Assembly: GCF_030254825.1 (NCBI RefSeq)
Contig: NC_083369.1
Span: forward strand, 128,019,262 to 128,083,261
Length of the DNA stretch: 64,000 nucleotides
Direction of reading: 5' to 3'
Source: Meriones unguiculatus
Taxonomy: Eukaryota > Chordata > Mammalia > Rodentia > Muridae
Both the position numbers and the translations under genes were made by a program. Positions 50,101-61,544 of this stretch are shown one piece after another. The first letter of the stretch is position 1. Every line of letters begins with the position of its first letter. A model generated the notes under the pieces. That model did no database searches and was not told the origin of the DNA. It was given only the letters and a program-made list of their open reading frames with translations.

Positions 50101-50690
50101 TTTTAAAGTGTTAGGATCAATGTGTGATTTAAGCTTTAATAATGTTTCAATTACAAATGCAGGTGTTGTTGTATTTGGGGCATAGGTGTTCACGATTGTG
50201 ATGTCCTCATGGTGAATTTTTTCTTTGATGAGAATGAAGTGTCCATCCTCATATTTTCTGATTAATTTTGGTTTAAAGTATATTTAATTAGGCATTAAGA
50301 TAGCTACCTTAGCTTATTTTCTGGGTCTGTTTTCTTAAAAAAACATTTTTCCAGCCCTTTACTCTGAGGTAGTATCTATCTGTGTTGCAGTGGTGTGTTT
50401 CTTGGATGGAGCAGAATGTTGGATTCTGTTTCTGCAACCAGTCTGATAGTCTGTGTTTCTTTACTGGACATTTGAGTCCATTGATGTTGATAGATAATAT
50501 TGAGCAATGAATGTTAGTTTCTGAATGTTAGTTTCTTTTGTTGTGGAGTTAGTGTTGTTACTTTGTTCCTATGCTTGTTTTCTTTTAATTCTTTGTTGTG
50601 AAGTTATCTATATCCTGTGTTTTCTTGGTTGCAGTTGTTGGATTAGTGGTTTTCTTCTAGTATCGTCTGAAGGGCCGGTGGTGAGATTAT
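47118..50690 (-). mobile_element. large antisense L1 with internal RT deletion
   Basis: Read from 50690 down: the 5' part of ORF2 (about 49450-50650), a deletion junction near 49345-49350, then RT and C-terminal ORF2 (47700-49340), then the 3' UTR (47118-47690). The last starts GGGGGAGGTGATCAAAGAGA and includes AGCAGGGTATC reversed. Remnant frames include SLETQQDRQLLAKLMK fused to KVSLFTDDMIVYMS, where the usual FADD reads FTDD. The extreme 3' tail is missing, cut near 47118. Confidence 0.9.
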
Positions 50691-50949
50691 GAATTCTGCA
50701 TATGTAACAAGTTCTCTAGGTGACTTTTATGTAAACTTTTATGTAAACAGTAAACTTCATGAATGCTCCATTTTATTAAGTAGGTTTATTTTACCAATTG
50801 ATGAGATCTCCAGAATACTAAAATTAAGGGGAAAAATGAATGGCATAGTCAAATATTCTCACTAAATATATGCACTTAACTTCAAAGATGTTAAATTTAA
50901 AATAGTATTCATTTGGACTTAGATTAGACCTCATTCAATTTTTTACTCA

Positions 50950-51305
50950 TATTTTCGGCATCTGTAACATTATGGGTCTTCCATAAGAGGGGGCTATCAA
51001 ATATTTCTTACCTATAAGTTCAACTAGGTACCGTAGAAGGGAATTGGTAGAGTTTAGCCGGCCCAAACAATATATAATATCCATGTGAAGCTTTGGTACT
51101 AGACACTTATAAAAATCCAAATTGTGACCCTGCTGGTAGTTTTGTCCAGGCTGCCCTGACAAACTGTTGTGCTCTCTCTCAGGCAGTCATACAAACTGCT
51201 GTGCTCTCTCTCACCAAAGGCCTCAAGCTGCCATTCTTGCCACTGTGCTTTCTCAACTAACTTTCCTGTTCAATTTAAGAAAGGGTTGGAGAAAGGTGTT
51301 TTATG
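50950..51305 (+). other. unclassified stretch with promoter-like TATA and a short duplication
   Basis: TTATAAAAATCC at about 51107-51118 is followed by CT-rich sequence. Two imperfect copies of ACAAACTGTTGTGCTCTCTC lie about 31 nt apart (51162-51210). It could be an LTR in the + direction. I see no clear ends or target duplication. Confidence 0.25.
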
Positions 51306-51619
51306 CCTCTGCAAATTAGAACTACTTTATTGTGGTTTTTATCAGTAAACAAAAAGAATGGACTTCGGAATAGGAGAATCTGCAAGTGATGAACACTCTT
51401 GGAGTTGTGGCAGGGAAGTGATAAAGGACATGATTGATTTTAGCAGACATTTACAAGGGTAGTGGTTTTGATTATGAAAGACTTCCCCAAGGTCTTAGTA
51501 TTTGTTAGAAGACTGACATCTGTTGGCTGATAACTGCAGCTGTGCTTCTACTAGAGACCATGAGTTATTTAGTTCACTGCTTGCATCCAACTTTGGGAAC
51601 TATTTCTTTTATTTTTAAG

Positions 51620-51715
51620 ATAGGGTCTCAGTGTGTTCTTCAGGCTGATTTCAGACTTATCAACTCTCCCTTGTGCTGAGACTAAAGGTGTGTGTTACCA
51701 TTGCTTACCTGAGAA
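51620..51715 (-). repeat. B1 SINE fragment
   Basis: AGATAGGGTCTCAGTGTGTT and GAGACTAAAGGTGTGTGTTA, a reversed B1. Confidence 0.7.
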
Positions 51716-52234
51716 AAATTTAAATTTTATTTGATTCCATCTTTAACCAACTAATCGTGTATTGGGCTCTAACTATACTTTCTAACCTTTATGTGTGTAA
51801 CTTTCTGCAAACATTTAGTGTAATCCATTATAATGTAAAAACAATGTCATAGCAGGCAATGGTTAATATGACAGCAGTTTTTCCCCATGGAAAATGGGCA
51901 TGTAAAAAAAATAGGCATATAATAGCTACTTAAATACAACAAATACATGCATTAAAATGGAGGCATGTTCATAATGTTTATGAAGGGATACGTTAATGTT
52001 TTGCTTAAAAGGAGTTGAAAATGATCCTGGGAGATGGAGTGATTGCGAGAGGAGTGTGTATATGTTGCAAGGCAGAAAAAGGACTTGGGACAGGTGTCCC
52101 ATGAACCCAGTAAAGAATGTCTTCTGGATTGTATCAGGCCACTCTGCTAAATGTTTGTGCCTTTACCTGACAGAATTACTATGATTGTTGACCAGCTCAT
52201 GATCAGAGAACACCTGCTTTGAACATGTATTTAT

Positions 52235-52475
52235 GACTTTTTCTGGTTCTGTACATATTCATAAGGGTGCATGTGTCTGCATGTGCATATGGAGGCCAGA
52301 TCAACCTCAGTATTCTTGTTTTTGTTTTTGTTTTTTTAAGATAGGATCTCTCATTGTACTAAGGATTAGGCTTGATTGGTTGTCCAGTGTGCTCCAGAAT
52401 TCAGCCTGTCTCTCTTCCAATTCTGGGATCTATAGAGTGTGTCATCAGGCTTGGTTTTCAGATTATTTCCTGGGC
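52235..52475 (-). repeat. B4/RSINE1-like SINE with internal B1 part
   Basis: GTGCATGTGTCTGCATGTGC, GATAGGATCTCTCATTGTAC and TTCTGGGATCTATAGAGTGT. It ends about 200 nt upstream of exon 9. Confidence 0.6.
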
Positions 52476-52681
52476 ATATAAAGAGTAAGAAAGATTTTAA
52501 TCTACTGAGAAAACATAGGACAGTGTTTAGATTTAGAACCTTAGTAAGAAGTTTAGACTGTTTAGAGAAGCATAAACTCCTATATTAAAGCCATGGCACA
52601 CCTTTATCTTTATTTTTATATATTATAGAGGATTACTTGCATATTTCTATAATGCTCATGTTTTATGTCCCTTCCATTTAG

Positions 52682-52824
52682 CTATGGAAACATAAGCAAT
52701 ATACTCCGGTATTTTGCAAAACTAATCACAGACAAATGTGCTGATATGGACAGGATGTTTGTTATTGCATATTATCTTGGCGATGACACGCTTTCAGTGT
52801 TTGAACCTATCGAGAGGAACTCAG
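52682..52824 (+). CDS. Efhc2: Efhc2 exon 9: first half of DM10 domain 3
   Basis: 143 nt. The acceptor is TGTCCCTTCCATTTAG and the donor CTCAG|GTAAGA. The first nucleotide completes the Ser codon from exon 8. The translation reads YGNISNILRYFAKLITDKC, ADMDRMFVIAYYLGDDTLSV and FEPIERNSG. The strand-turn pattern YYLGDDTLSVFEP...NSG matches the first half of the other two DM10 domains. One nucleotide carries over to exon 10 to make Gly. Confidence 0.97.
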
Positions 52825-53955
52825 GTAAGAGACTTATCTTACTTAGCATTTTCCTCAGAACAGATAGCTGCCTTTTCTTTTTGAAAATTAGAGTATGATG
52901 TGATTTGATAGCCTAGAAGATCCATGATGATAATTTTCTAGCCAATAAATTTCTTCTTATGAAAAAGTCTTAACCATGAAGCCAAACATATAAAATGATA
53001 AAGAACAGCTGTAGTTGGTTACTGGGGGAAATCCCCTTTGCCACTTTTTCTGAAGCATTTCTACAGAACTTTTGGGCTTCAAAGTCATGGTTTGACTGCC
53101 ACTATTCAAACTCACAGCTAATGACCCAAATGAGTGTTCCACTGTCCAGCTTAGAAAATCTTTGCCTGATTAATAAAAGAATACTAAATATATAAATTTA
53201 ATCTTCAGAATCCATCTTTTGGTGATACTTCTGTTTGTTTGGCTATTGCCAAAGGTCCTGCCCCCAGGCCTGTGGAATGTTTTCCGATGTGTTGATCCCA
53301 TTGCAGAGGACAGCCATTGACTTGCAAATTATGGAAATGCAGGGCTCTGTTTTTTGTTTCAACATGTTTACAACTTTTATCTGTTCTGAAAACTCAGAGA
53401 AGAATAACCAGCTCAACTGGCTCTTTGAAAAAAAAAAAAGTTGGTTTGTACCATTTGCCAGTTTCATGTTATGAATACCCGATCAAGGCAAGTTCCAAGA
53501 AACCAACAAGTTAAAAAATAACCTGGCATGCAAAAGTCTGAAAATGTAACAATCAGGTCATAAACTCAAGCTGCTATTAGTAAAAATAATTATGAGTAAT
53601 AAATTAAGTCAGGCCCCAGTGTAATTTGAATAATAGTAAAATCTTAAAATATAAAACTGAATAAGGATAAACATTATGCTATGCTCTGAATGGCCAACAA
53701 ATATTGATTCTGTACATTTAGAAAGTAATTATGGAGCCAAGAAAATTGCATCATTTGTAAAATAGTCCAATGGCTTATGAAATAATGACCATCACTGAGT
53801 ACTTAATATTGTCCTTGAGTTTCATAGTAGGATAGGTCCCCCTAAAGTAGGAAAATTCAGAGACAGGGTTTATGTGGAAGAGATTTATTTAACCAACAAA
53901 CAAAAAAATGTGGAGGGAAGCAGAGGAAGCCAAGATTACCATCAGACTGCAGTGG

Positions 53956-53957
<2 letters not shown>

Positions 53958-54008
<51 letters not shown>
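53958..54008 (+). repeat. (TC)n microsatellite
   Basis: About 23 TC units, followed by further pyrimidine-rich sequence to 54115. Confidence 0.95.
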
Positions 54009-54009
<1 letters not shown>

Positions 54010-55751
54010 GACTGTCTCTCTTTTCCTCTTTTTCCCTCCCTTTGCCCCTCCTTCTCTCCATCTTCCATCTTCCCACCCCGTCCCTCAACATCCTCTCCCC
54101 TTGTCATCCTCGTTTTCCATAGTCTCACTATATAGCTCAGGCAGATACTAAATCATTATCCCCCTGCTTCAACCTCCTGAATGTGTAATAAATACCACAT
54201 CTGGTTGCAGTAGTTTCTAATTCCTATGAAGGACAGAGAAAACGGAGAATGTGGTAAGTCTTAGACCTTAGTGTACTTTTAAGAAATTTCTGATAGGCCT
54301 ATCCAAAGCTGCCAATAGGAAAAATCCTACAGGAATGGACCAGTCTTAGTGTCCTTACCTTGAACAGTCATTTGCTGGTAGCAGCCTATAGGAGCTGGGG
54401 CCTTCCTGTGGTAATGTTCCCTATAGTGATTGATGTGAGAGTACATTTTCATGACTCCCCACACATACAAATCCTGAAATTCCAGTTTACTGATACTAAC
54501 TCCAGCAGTTTGGAGAGCTTAAAGAAATCAAGAGCATGCCACAGGCAAGTGACAGCGCCGGGACAGAATGCAGCTCAGTGAGGATCTAGAGCCTGTGTCT
54601 TCCTGCCACTACTCATGTCTGGTCTCATCTGGTCCCAGTTACTTTCATAAGCCTGTAGATTTCAGTTCCATGTCCGAAGATACTAGAATCTCCTGCTCAG
54701 CTCTTTCTGTTTTCCAAAAAGTCAAGGAAAGAAAACAAACAAATCAATACCAAGTAGTTATGCCCTGAAGAGAACAAACCAAATGATGAGAATTCTGGAG
54801 AAGAAGCAGTATAAGAGCATTACTAAAAGAAACAGAGACAATTTATTATACTCTCAGAGAAGAAACTCAAAGGGAACATCCATACCTACTTTTTAATACT
54901 TAAATAATCTAATCCTTATTTTAGAAGTGGGGCATCTTGCCCTTAATCTGAATGCCAGTGTGAGGCAGATCTGTGGAAATAAAGCAAAGTAGGTGTTTCA
55001 GTCATGACACAGGAAAGAAGAACTTGCTGCCATCCCACAGTTCCAGTTTGTTGCAGAGCATATATAGAAAGTCCTTGCTAAATGTTATATGGATTAGGGA
55101 GAAAGAGAGGAAACAAATGTTTGGATTAAGATATTACTCTTTTCTTTAACACACTGACCCAGGAAGTCTTTGTAATTTAAAAGCATGCAAAGTAATAGAT
55201 TGACTTTTATCCATGCATATAATATATTTTGACAATATTCATTTTCTCTATTATCCTCTCTTATAGCTCCTTTCTGTAATTTAAAGTCCTCGCCTCCAGT
55301 GTTTGTTTGGATTCACAAGATGATGTTTAGTTCCTGAAAATGACATGATTCCATTGTTTATAACTGAATGAAATTCACTGTGTTTATGTGCCATATTTTT
55401 TCTTAATCCGTTCATCCACTGATGAATCCCTTTGGCTGATTCTATTACTTGGTCATTGTGACAAATACGAGTTTTGTAGTAAGATGACTTTGAACCTTTT
55501 AGATCTATAACCAGGAATGTTATATGGCTAGATTATATGCAAGTTCTACTTTTAAATTTTTGAGGAATTATGATTTCTACAGTAATTTACGTTTTCTCCT
55601 GTGGTGTTTAAGAGTTACTGCAGGAAAAAAATGCTGTTTCTTTGCCCACTGCTCCATTCTTCTCTCTCACAATGCACAACATGGCTTTATAAATAATTTG
55701 TACAGTCTATGTTGGAAAAGAAAATAACTAAAAGCAAGTTGTGGTTCTTTT

Positions 55752-56613
55752 AAAAATAAAACAGCAATTAAAAATAAGGAAATCATGAATTTTTCAGGCA
55801 TAGAAAAGATCATTCTGAGTGAAGTAACCCAGAAACAGAAAAACACATATGATATATATATTTACTTATAAGTGGATATTAGCCATATAATATGGGGTAA
55901 ACATACTAAAATCTATAGTCCAAAAGAAGCTAAACAACAAAGAGGACCCTAGGGAAGATGCTTAATCCTCATTCAGAAGGGCAAACAGAATAGACATTGG
56001 AAGTAGGAAAAGACAAGAAACAGGACAGAAGACCTCTGAGAGACTCTACCTCAGTATCAAAGAAGATACTGAGACTCATAGCCAAACTTTGGGCAGAGTG
56101 CTGGAATCCATGGAGAAGAGGGAGCTAGAAAGACCTGGCGTAGTCAAGATCTCCACAAGGAGAACGACAGAAACAAAATAACTGGGCCCAGAGCATCCTG
56201 TAGGGACTGATACTCCAACCAAGGACCATGCACAGAGAGCACCTAGAACCCTTGTTCAAAGGAAGCCCATTGGCTGCTGAGTTTCCAAGTAGGTTCTTTA
56301 GTAAAGGGTACGGGGGCTGTCTCTGACATGAACTCAGTGGCCAGCTCTTTGATCGCCTCCCCTGTGGGTGCAGCCTTGCCAGACCACAGAGGAAGATAAA
56401 GCAGCCAGTCCTGATGAGACCTGATAGGCTAGCATTGGATGGAAGGGGAAGATGACCTACCCTATCAATGGACTTGGAGAGGGGCATGGGAGGAGATGAA
56501 GGGTAGGGTTGGGAAGGAATAAGAGAGGGGGGCTACAGATGGGATACAAAGTGAATAAACTATAATAAATGAATATGTAAATAAAATTAAATTTTTAAAA
56601 AGAATAAAGCAGC
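55752..56613 (+). mobile_element. L1 3' fragment immediately upstream of exon 10
   Basis: The L1 runs from CAGCAATTAAAAATAAGGAA (end of ORF2) through AGACTCATAGCCAAACTTTG and CCTATCAATGGACTTGGAGA to the tail ATAAAATTAAATTTTTAAAA. Flanking 14-mers AAAAATAAAACAGC (55752-55765) and AAGAATAAAGCAGC (56600-56613) match at 12 of 14 positions and look like the target duplication. The element therefore ends near 56599, leaving 43 nt before exon 10. Native sequence past the duplication is 29 nt: a possible branch site CTTGAAC (A at 56619/56620) and the T-rich tract. Confidence 0.9.
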
Positions 56614-56642
56614 TCTTGAACTTTTTTTTTCTGTTTCTTTAG

Positions 56643-56839
56643 GAAATGCTGGTGGGATGCTCTTAAAAAGAAGTCGTGTGAAAAAGCCTGGACAAGAAGT
56701 CTTTAAAAGTGAATTTTCAGAATATATCAAGGCTGAAGAGCTCTATGTTGGTGCCACTGTGAATATCAATGGCTACCTGTTTATTCTGCTTAATGCTGAT
56801 GAGTACACCTTAAAGTACATGGAGAATAATACAGACAAG
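56643..56839 (+). CDS. Efhc2: Efhc2 exon 10: end of DM10 domain 3
   Basis: 197 nt, ending on a full codon. The product begins NAGGMLLKRSRVKKPGQEVF, continues KSEFSEYIKAEELYVGATV and NINGYLFILLNADEYTLKYM, and ends ENNTDK. This closes DM10 domain 3. The acceptor has a strong pyrimidine run (T10 CTGTTTCTTTAG), but an L1 3' end lies about 43 nt upstream (see that entry). The donor ACAAG|GTTTGT has T at +3 and +4 with G at +5, so it is of moderate quality. Confidence 0.97.
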
Positions 56840-57464
56840 GTTTGTCTTAATACAGTTTGTATAATTATACACTTTTTGGATAAGTCTTGCTTCTCCACCC
56901 TTTGCAGTGTGTGTTTCCCTTTCTCTAGGGCTTTTTCTTCTGCATCTTGCCACTGGTTTATATTGCACATTTACACATCTGGGCATGAATAATGGATCTG
57001 TGGGACTTGGCCACAGGGCCCATCACAGAAGCCCAGCCCTTGTCTCCTCTGTTTACATGCTTAACTCTCCACTAACCAGCATCACAAATTATAAACACAA
57101 GCAGGAGGCAGGCCCAGGGCTGGATCAAATTTCCTGTTTGTTTATTATTATTTTTTAATTTTTAAAAATTTTATTTTTTGGCTGACATCGACAATGTTTT
57201 TGAAGGCAATGCAATAACTATAAGAAAGGAAGGAAATCTGGTGTCACACACTGTGCCATCCCAGTTAACTAGCACAGGGCAACAAAGGAGGCTATTACTA
57301 GAATGGACAAAAACCCTAAGGGAACTGAAGAGTTGCTGAGGTTGGTGATCCCTTTAACAGACTCACCTGAGGTGTAAATTAGAATCTAAGGAGAAATTTG
57401 CCACAGTGACCTCAAAGAAATGTTTTCTTGTTGTTGTGCTTCATTTTTGTGTTAATTTTAATAT

Positions 57465-57575
57465 TTTTGAGACACATCAAGCCAGATAGCCCAGGCTGGC
57501 TTTGAATTCATTGTCCTTCTGCCTCTCTTTCTCCTCAGTATTGCGATTAAAAGCATGTACCACTACACCCAGCCA
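57465..57575 (-). repeat. B1 SINE
   Basis: GATAGCCCAGGCTGGCTTTG, then CTTCTGCCTCTCTTTCTCCT and AAAAGCATGTACCACTACAC, a reversed B1. Confidence 0.85.
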
Positions 57576-58869
57576 CAGTTTCTTTGTTTACATACTGCAA
57601 TGGAAAATGGTTAATGTTACCAAAAGTGCTTTGCTGATTATATTGTTCAGTAAAAAGACTATGGCTAAAAGGCCCAGTTTTTACATGTATATTTTCTCAG
57701 TGTGTAAATTATGTGCATTTGAACATCATTGTAATTTTTTTAAAAGTCTGGACAATTTTTATTTTAAAGTTCATTAAATCATTATGCATTATTTGCATAC
57801 ACACAGTACATTCTTTCTCTTATTTATAAAGAAAGTGCTCAAGGTTGAGTTGCTAGGTGTCAAGACAGAGTTAGAGCCACTGTATTCAGGGAAAGACCTC
57901 TGGAATGAAAGGAGGGGGATCGAGAAGACATGGAGCATGACTGCTACCTGGAAAATGAGAAGGTAAAGAAGAAGTGGTAGGTGGGAAAAATTTTAACTAG
58001 TTAGCACAGTTCAGAGAAAGTCTTTAGCAAACAGACATGAATCCCAGTGTACTTCTCAGAGAAGTTGATAGTCATGCATAAGTGACAGCTAAAGGCTAGT
58101 GGTTCACAGTGCTCTTCTCAGTGTCACTGTTGAGTGCAGTATCAACTGTAGTCACTACACCACCTCTCTGTTTATAGTTTTAGAAATCCAAGTGATTCTA
58201 AAACTATGAACCTATACTATATGACAATTCTGGTCTCAGGTGAGAAATGCAATGATCAAAGCAGTTACATTTCTAGAGACTACTAGGAATGGGTTGGAAA
58301 CTGAGCTCTGCACTAATAGGTGATGGGCTTTAGTTATGTCTCATCTCTGAGCTTTAGTCTTCTTGTCTTTGAAATAATAGTAATAACAGTGCCTGTTTGA
58401 TAAAGTTGCTGCAGAGGTTAGAGGTATTAATTTGTGTGAGGGGCTTAGCCCTATAGGACTCATGGCAAACAGTCTTTGTAGCTGTTATAAACCAGGGTTC
58501 TGATTCTGAACAAATCCTCTACCTTAACATAAAACATATAGTTCTTGGAATTGCTTGGCATAGAATTTTTTACTTCACCCTGGTAAAAGTGATAGCTTTC
58601 TAACTGAAACTGTTTAAAATTCTGAGGTTTGATCCCCTTCCAGATAGTAAGTACTGTATAATCCATCTTCTTACATGATATTGGGCATCAGCAGTAATAT
58701 CTCAGTAATCCTTATGATCACAAAGAGAAACAACCTACACTCTACAGCATGCCCTGCTGCTAAGCTTGTAAGTTAGTTGCAGTTGATATTTTTCAGCTAA
58801 CAGTAAGTTTATTAACATATAACTCCTTGTAAATTGAGGATTATCTATATATATATTAAACCATGCATG

Positions 58870-58970
58870 TGTCTTTTGCTTTGTTTTGTTTGCAGTGGTA
58901 GGGATTGAACCAGGGCCTTGAACATGCTAGGTGAATAATATTCCATTCAATTATACATCCAGCCAGAACA
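58870..58970 (-). repeat. ID-like SINE
   Basis: TGGTAGGGATTGAACCAGGG and CTTGAACATGCTAGG are the reversed B box and body of an ID element. The A-rich tail is reversed as TTTTGCTTTGTTTTGTTTG. Confidence 0.75.
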
Positions 58971-60417
58971 TAATATATTTTTATTAAGGTATAAAGGCCT
59001 TTTATACCTTATTAATGTATAAGGTTTAAAGGTATAAAGACCTTTTCTTCTTTCATTATAATAAAGCAGGATAAGATATTACCTAGTATCAGCATCTCAA
59101 GTAAAAACTGCATCATTTTCCAAAATACTCTAAACAAGGACATTGTTAGAAGATAAAGATTAATGCACCACTACCAGTCTGAGTAGTCTTTTCTAAAGAG
59201 ATAATAGATCCTATCTTGGAAATAGATGAAAGGCAAAGCAAAAAAGGAGATGGTTCCTCAGTCAGTGCTTCACTAGGTGCCAAACCACCAGAATCATTTG
59301 ATGCTGAAAGAGAGGGAGCTTTATGCCAAAGTAGCATCAGGGTTTTTATCCTAAAATTTCATCTTCTTACTTTTGATCTCTTGTCTGTAGTTATTTACAA
59401 CCTTATGCTTTATTGTATTGAATAAGAAATATTCTTTCTAAGTCAAAAAGCTAATCACAAAGTAGGTGACAGAAACAGTAGGCTGCCCAAACAATAAATA
59501 TATGTGCCTGTGTAAAACTTTGATAAACAACTTTGCTTTGATCAGTGCTTTGCCTATTGATGAGCATTTCCAAGGGGTCCATCCTAATGATCTAGAGGAA
59601 ATAAATGTACATATAGTCAATTTTAAATCTTTCTATCAGGGTCTGTGAAAATATTGGGGCTATATCTAAGAATTATAAGGAGGTTATATGTAAGAGTTAT
59701 AAGAAGTTATAATAACTTTGTTCATTAAGCTTTATTACCTGTTACCCCTTAAGTTCAATTATTTGTGATCTAGGATATGAGTTAATGTCGGTCCTTGTCC
59801 TAAAATGTTGGTTTCTATGTAAAAACATGTACAGCTTATTTGGGGTTCATCATATAGTCTTGCTGGTCTCCATTAAACTCCTATTTTACAGGGAATAAGA
59901 AACTGCAGGATGCTCAGCCCTAAATGGAACATTATACCATTTTCCTTCCTCAAGGCTTAGGGATCATGTTAGAAGAGGGACACAGAAAGATTGTAAGAGC
60001 CAGAGGCAGTGGGTGACCTGGAACCAGTGACATCTAGGCACATCAGAGCAGCTGCACATATGAGCTCACAATGGTTGTAACGACATGCATAAGACCTGTG
60101 AAAGCCCAAGGCAGTCCAGATCCCAACAAGGAAAGTGGAGTTGAACATGAAATCCTACTACTAGTCTCATAGCTATTAACAATTGTTAGCTGCTAGAAGG
60201 AGTCTATTTTCTTTAATAAGTGTAGCCTTTGGTAAGGCAACCCTACTGTAGTGGAAGGTCACACATCCAAAACCCACATCTGTAGCACAAATTGCTCTTG
60301 ATGGGTTAACAAGAAAAAGAACACAGTTGGGTGAGTAGAGAAAGTGGAAGGACCTGAGAAGAGTTGAGGAAGAGGTGAATGTGATAAAACCACAATGTAT
60401 GAAATTGTCAAAATAGT

Positions 60418-60472
60418 AAGGATGATGATGATGGTCCTGGCAGTGGCAGTGGTGGTGATGATGATGACGGTT
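60418..60472 (+). repeat. (GAT/GTG)n imperfect trinucleotide tract
   Basis: GATGATGATGATGG, then GGCAGTGGCAGTGGTGGTGA and TGATGATGA. It lies about 45 nt before exon 11. The reverse strand gives a His-rich open frame that is an artefact. Confidence 0.85.
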
Positions 60473-60514
60473 TCCTGAAGTCTCATTCCAATATCTTGTT
60501 TTTATTCCTTCAAG

Positions 60515-60645
60515 TTTCCATATAGCAACTTTGAACTTGCCATACAAAAGCTGAAACAAGAACAATCAAAATCTAGAGAGATCACCCAGGTATTTTCATC
60601 TGCTGACTCTAATCACACGAAGATGGTACCTTACAATACATTCAG
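60515..60645 (+). CDS. Efhc2: Efhc2 exon 11: linker toward the EF-hand region
   Basis: 131 nt. It is in phase 0 and leaves two nucleotides. The acceptor is TTTTATTCCTTCAAG and the donor TTCAG|GTAAGA. The translation reads FPYSNFELAIQKLKQEQSKS, then REITQVFSSADSNHTKMVPY and NTFR. It starts the C-terminal part after DM10 domain 3: a lysine/glutamine-rich helix, then a segment resembling the start of an EF-hand-like unit (ADSNHTKMVPYNTF, an acidic loop-like stretch with a following hydrophobic). The remaining EF-hand exons are beyond the window. Confidence 0.95.
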
Positions 60646-61544
60646 GTAAGACATGTTCTGCTAGCAGTAGTCTTCCCAAAGAATAGAAAGAACCATCTTG
60701 TACTTACTGCTTTCTAATCAGTTGACTACATGGTATTCTCTTAGAAATTATGATTTCTTTGCCTTTGTACTGCTTAGTACTCAAGATTTGGCTGTAGTAT
60801 CCTAGTAAGTTTTATGCAATTATGTGAGACATTTATAGGTAAGAATGGAGACAAAAGCTAGTTCTTGATTATCAGAGAAAAAGTCATGTGTATATTTCAG
60901 TGTTCCTCTATGCTCACATGCATCTGCATTCTGAAAGAAAAAAGACAGGCATCAAAGACTTTATCTTAATTTCCCTTCATTTTTTTGTCATGTTATAAAT
61001 GATAGTAGTGACAAGTATCATATAAAATCATGAGCATTAATTTCTTAAAGGTAAAATAGAATTCTGGGTCTTCCCAGTAGCTGATCTAGGCAAATTCTCA
61101 AATTGCAGAAACACAGGGAAATTAAATTTCAGGGTATAGTACAATTGTAGTATCTCTTTGCTGGAAAACAAAGTGAATGGAACATTTAGAAAAAATGTAA
61201 ATTAAATCATGGATGGAGACAAAGAGAGTTTCCTCTTTAGGCTGAGAATTCTGACTTCTGTAAAGAATAGTGGCTAAAAACTATATAGTGTATTGAGCTT
61301 GATGCAGTCAAGATTTTGGCTGGGAAATGAGGATAAGAGCCAAGATTGGAGTGACAATGAGGACTTTCCAAATGTGTATTTACAGTTGCTTGTTGCATCA
61401 CTACCTGGTAGCCTGTAGCCCATGATGAGGCCTCATATTTTCCACGAGTTCATTTGTTGTTTTAACAGAGTTCTTTTGAGAGGAGCTGACAGGGGACATA
61501 TTTTTATTTTGAAAATTCCATTTTTCTTACATTTAGTCATAATT

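Larger units (their letters stand above)
36703..52681 (+). other. Efhc2: Efhc2 intron 8
   Basis: 16.0 kb, the largest intron in the window. Two antisense L1 copies (38690-45010, 47118-50690) take up more than half of it. I recognise nothing in 36705-38685 or 45420-47110. The latter is unique AT-rich DNA apart from the hAT element just before it. 50700-51600 is mostly unrecognised (see separate entry). Confidence 0.8.
52825..56642 (+). other. Efhc2: Efhc2 intron 9
   Basis: 3.8 kb. It contains a TC microsatellite, a weak reversed B1 trace near 54120-54205 (CTCACTATATAGCTCAGG) and the L1 next to exon 10. I see nothing recognisable in 52830-53850 or 54220-55750. Confidence 0.8.
56840..60514 (+). 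other. Efhc2: Efhc2 intron 10
   Basis: 3.7 kb. It has a reversed B1, a reversed ID-like SINE and a GAT/GTG simple tract, listed separately. I recognise nothing in 56845-57460, 57580-58865 or 58975-60410. Confidence 0.8.
7963..60645 (+). other. Efhc2: Efhc2 gene interior, exons 3 to 11 (partial gene)
   Basis: Nine coding exons on the + strand join into one open frame of 1517 nt. Every boundary is AG/GT and the phases agree at all eight junctions. The product is recognised as EFHC2 by three DM10 domains. Each has a first-half signature (YFYPEDDTIQVNEPE in exon 3, HYFLCDGTIKI in exon 5, YYLGDDTLSVFEP in exon 9, each followed by NSG). Each also has a second-half signature (VVFYGRKFKIYDCDPFT in exon 4, NVWGRKVLLCDCDEFT in exon 7, NINGYLFILLNADEYT in exon 10). 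EFHC2 rather than EFHC1 is chosen because stretches such as YKIYFYPEDDTIQVNEPE and MFGDRRELVLHYFLCD agree nearly residue for residue with EFHC2 as I know it. The family sits inside ciliary doublet microtubules. The start codon, the first two coding exons and the EF-hand exons are outside the window. Exon numbers assume the human gene structure. Confidence 0.95.

Noticed and set aside
53889..54128. Arg-Glu repeat frame on the - strand
   Set aside because: It is an artefact of the (TC)n microsatellite.
60176..60565. Open - strand frame with a His-rich run, possibly metal binding
   Set aside because: The His run is the GAT/GTG simple tract read backwards, and the frame overlaps exon 11 of Efhc2 on the other strand.
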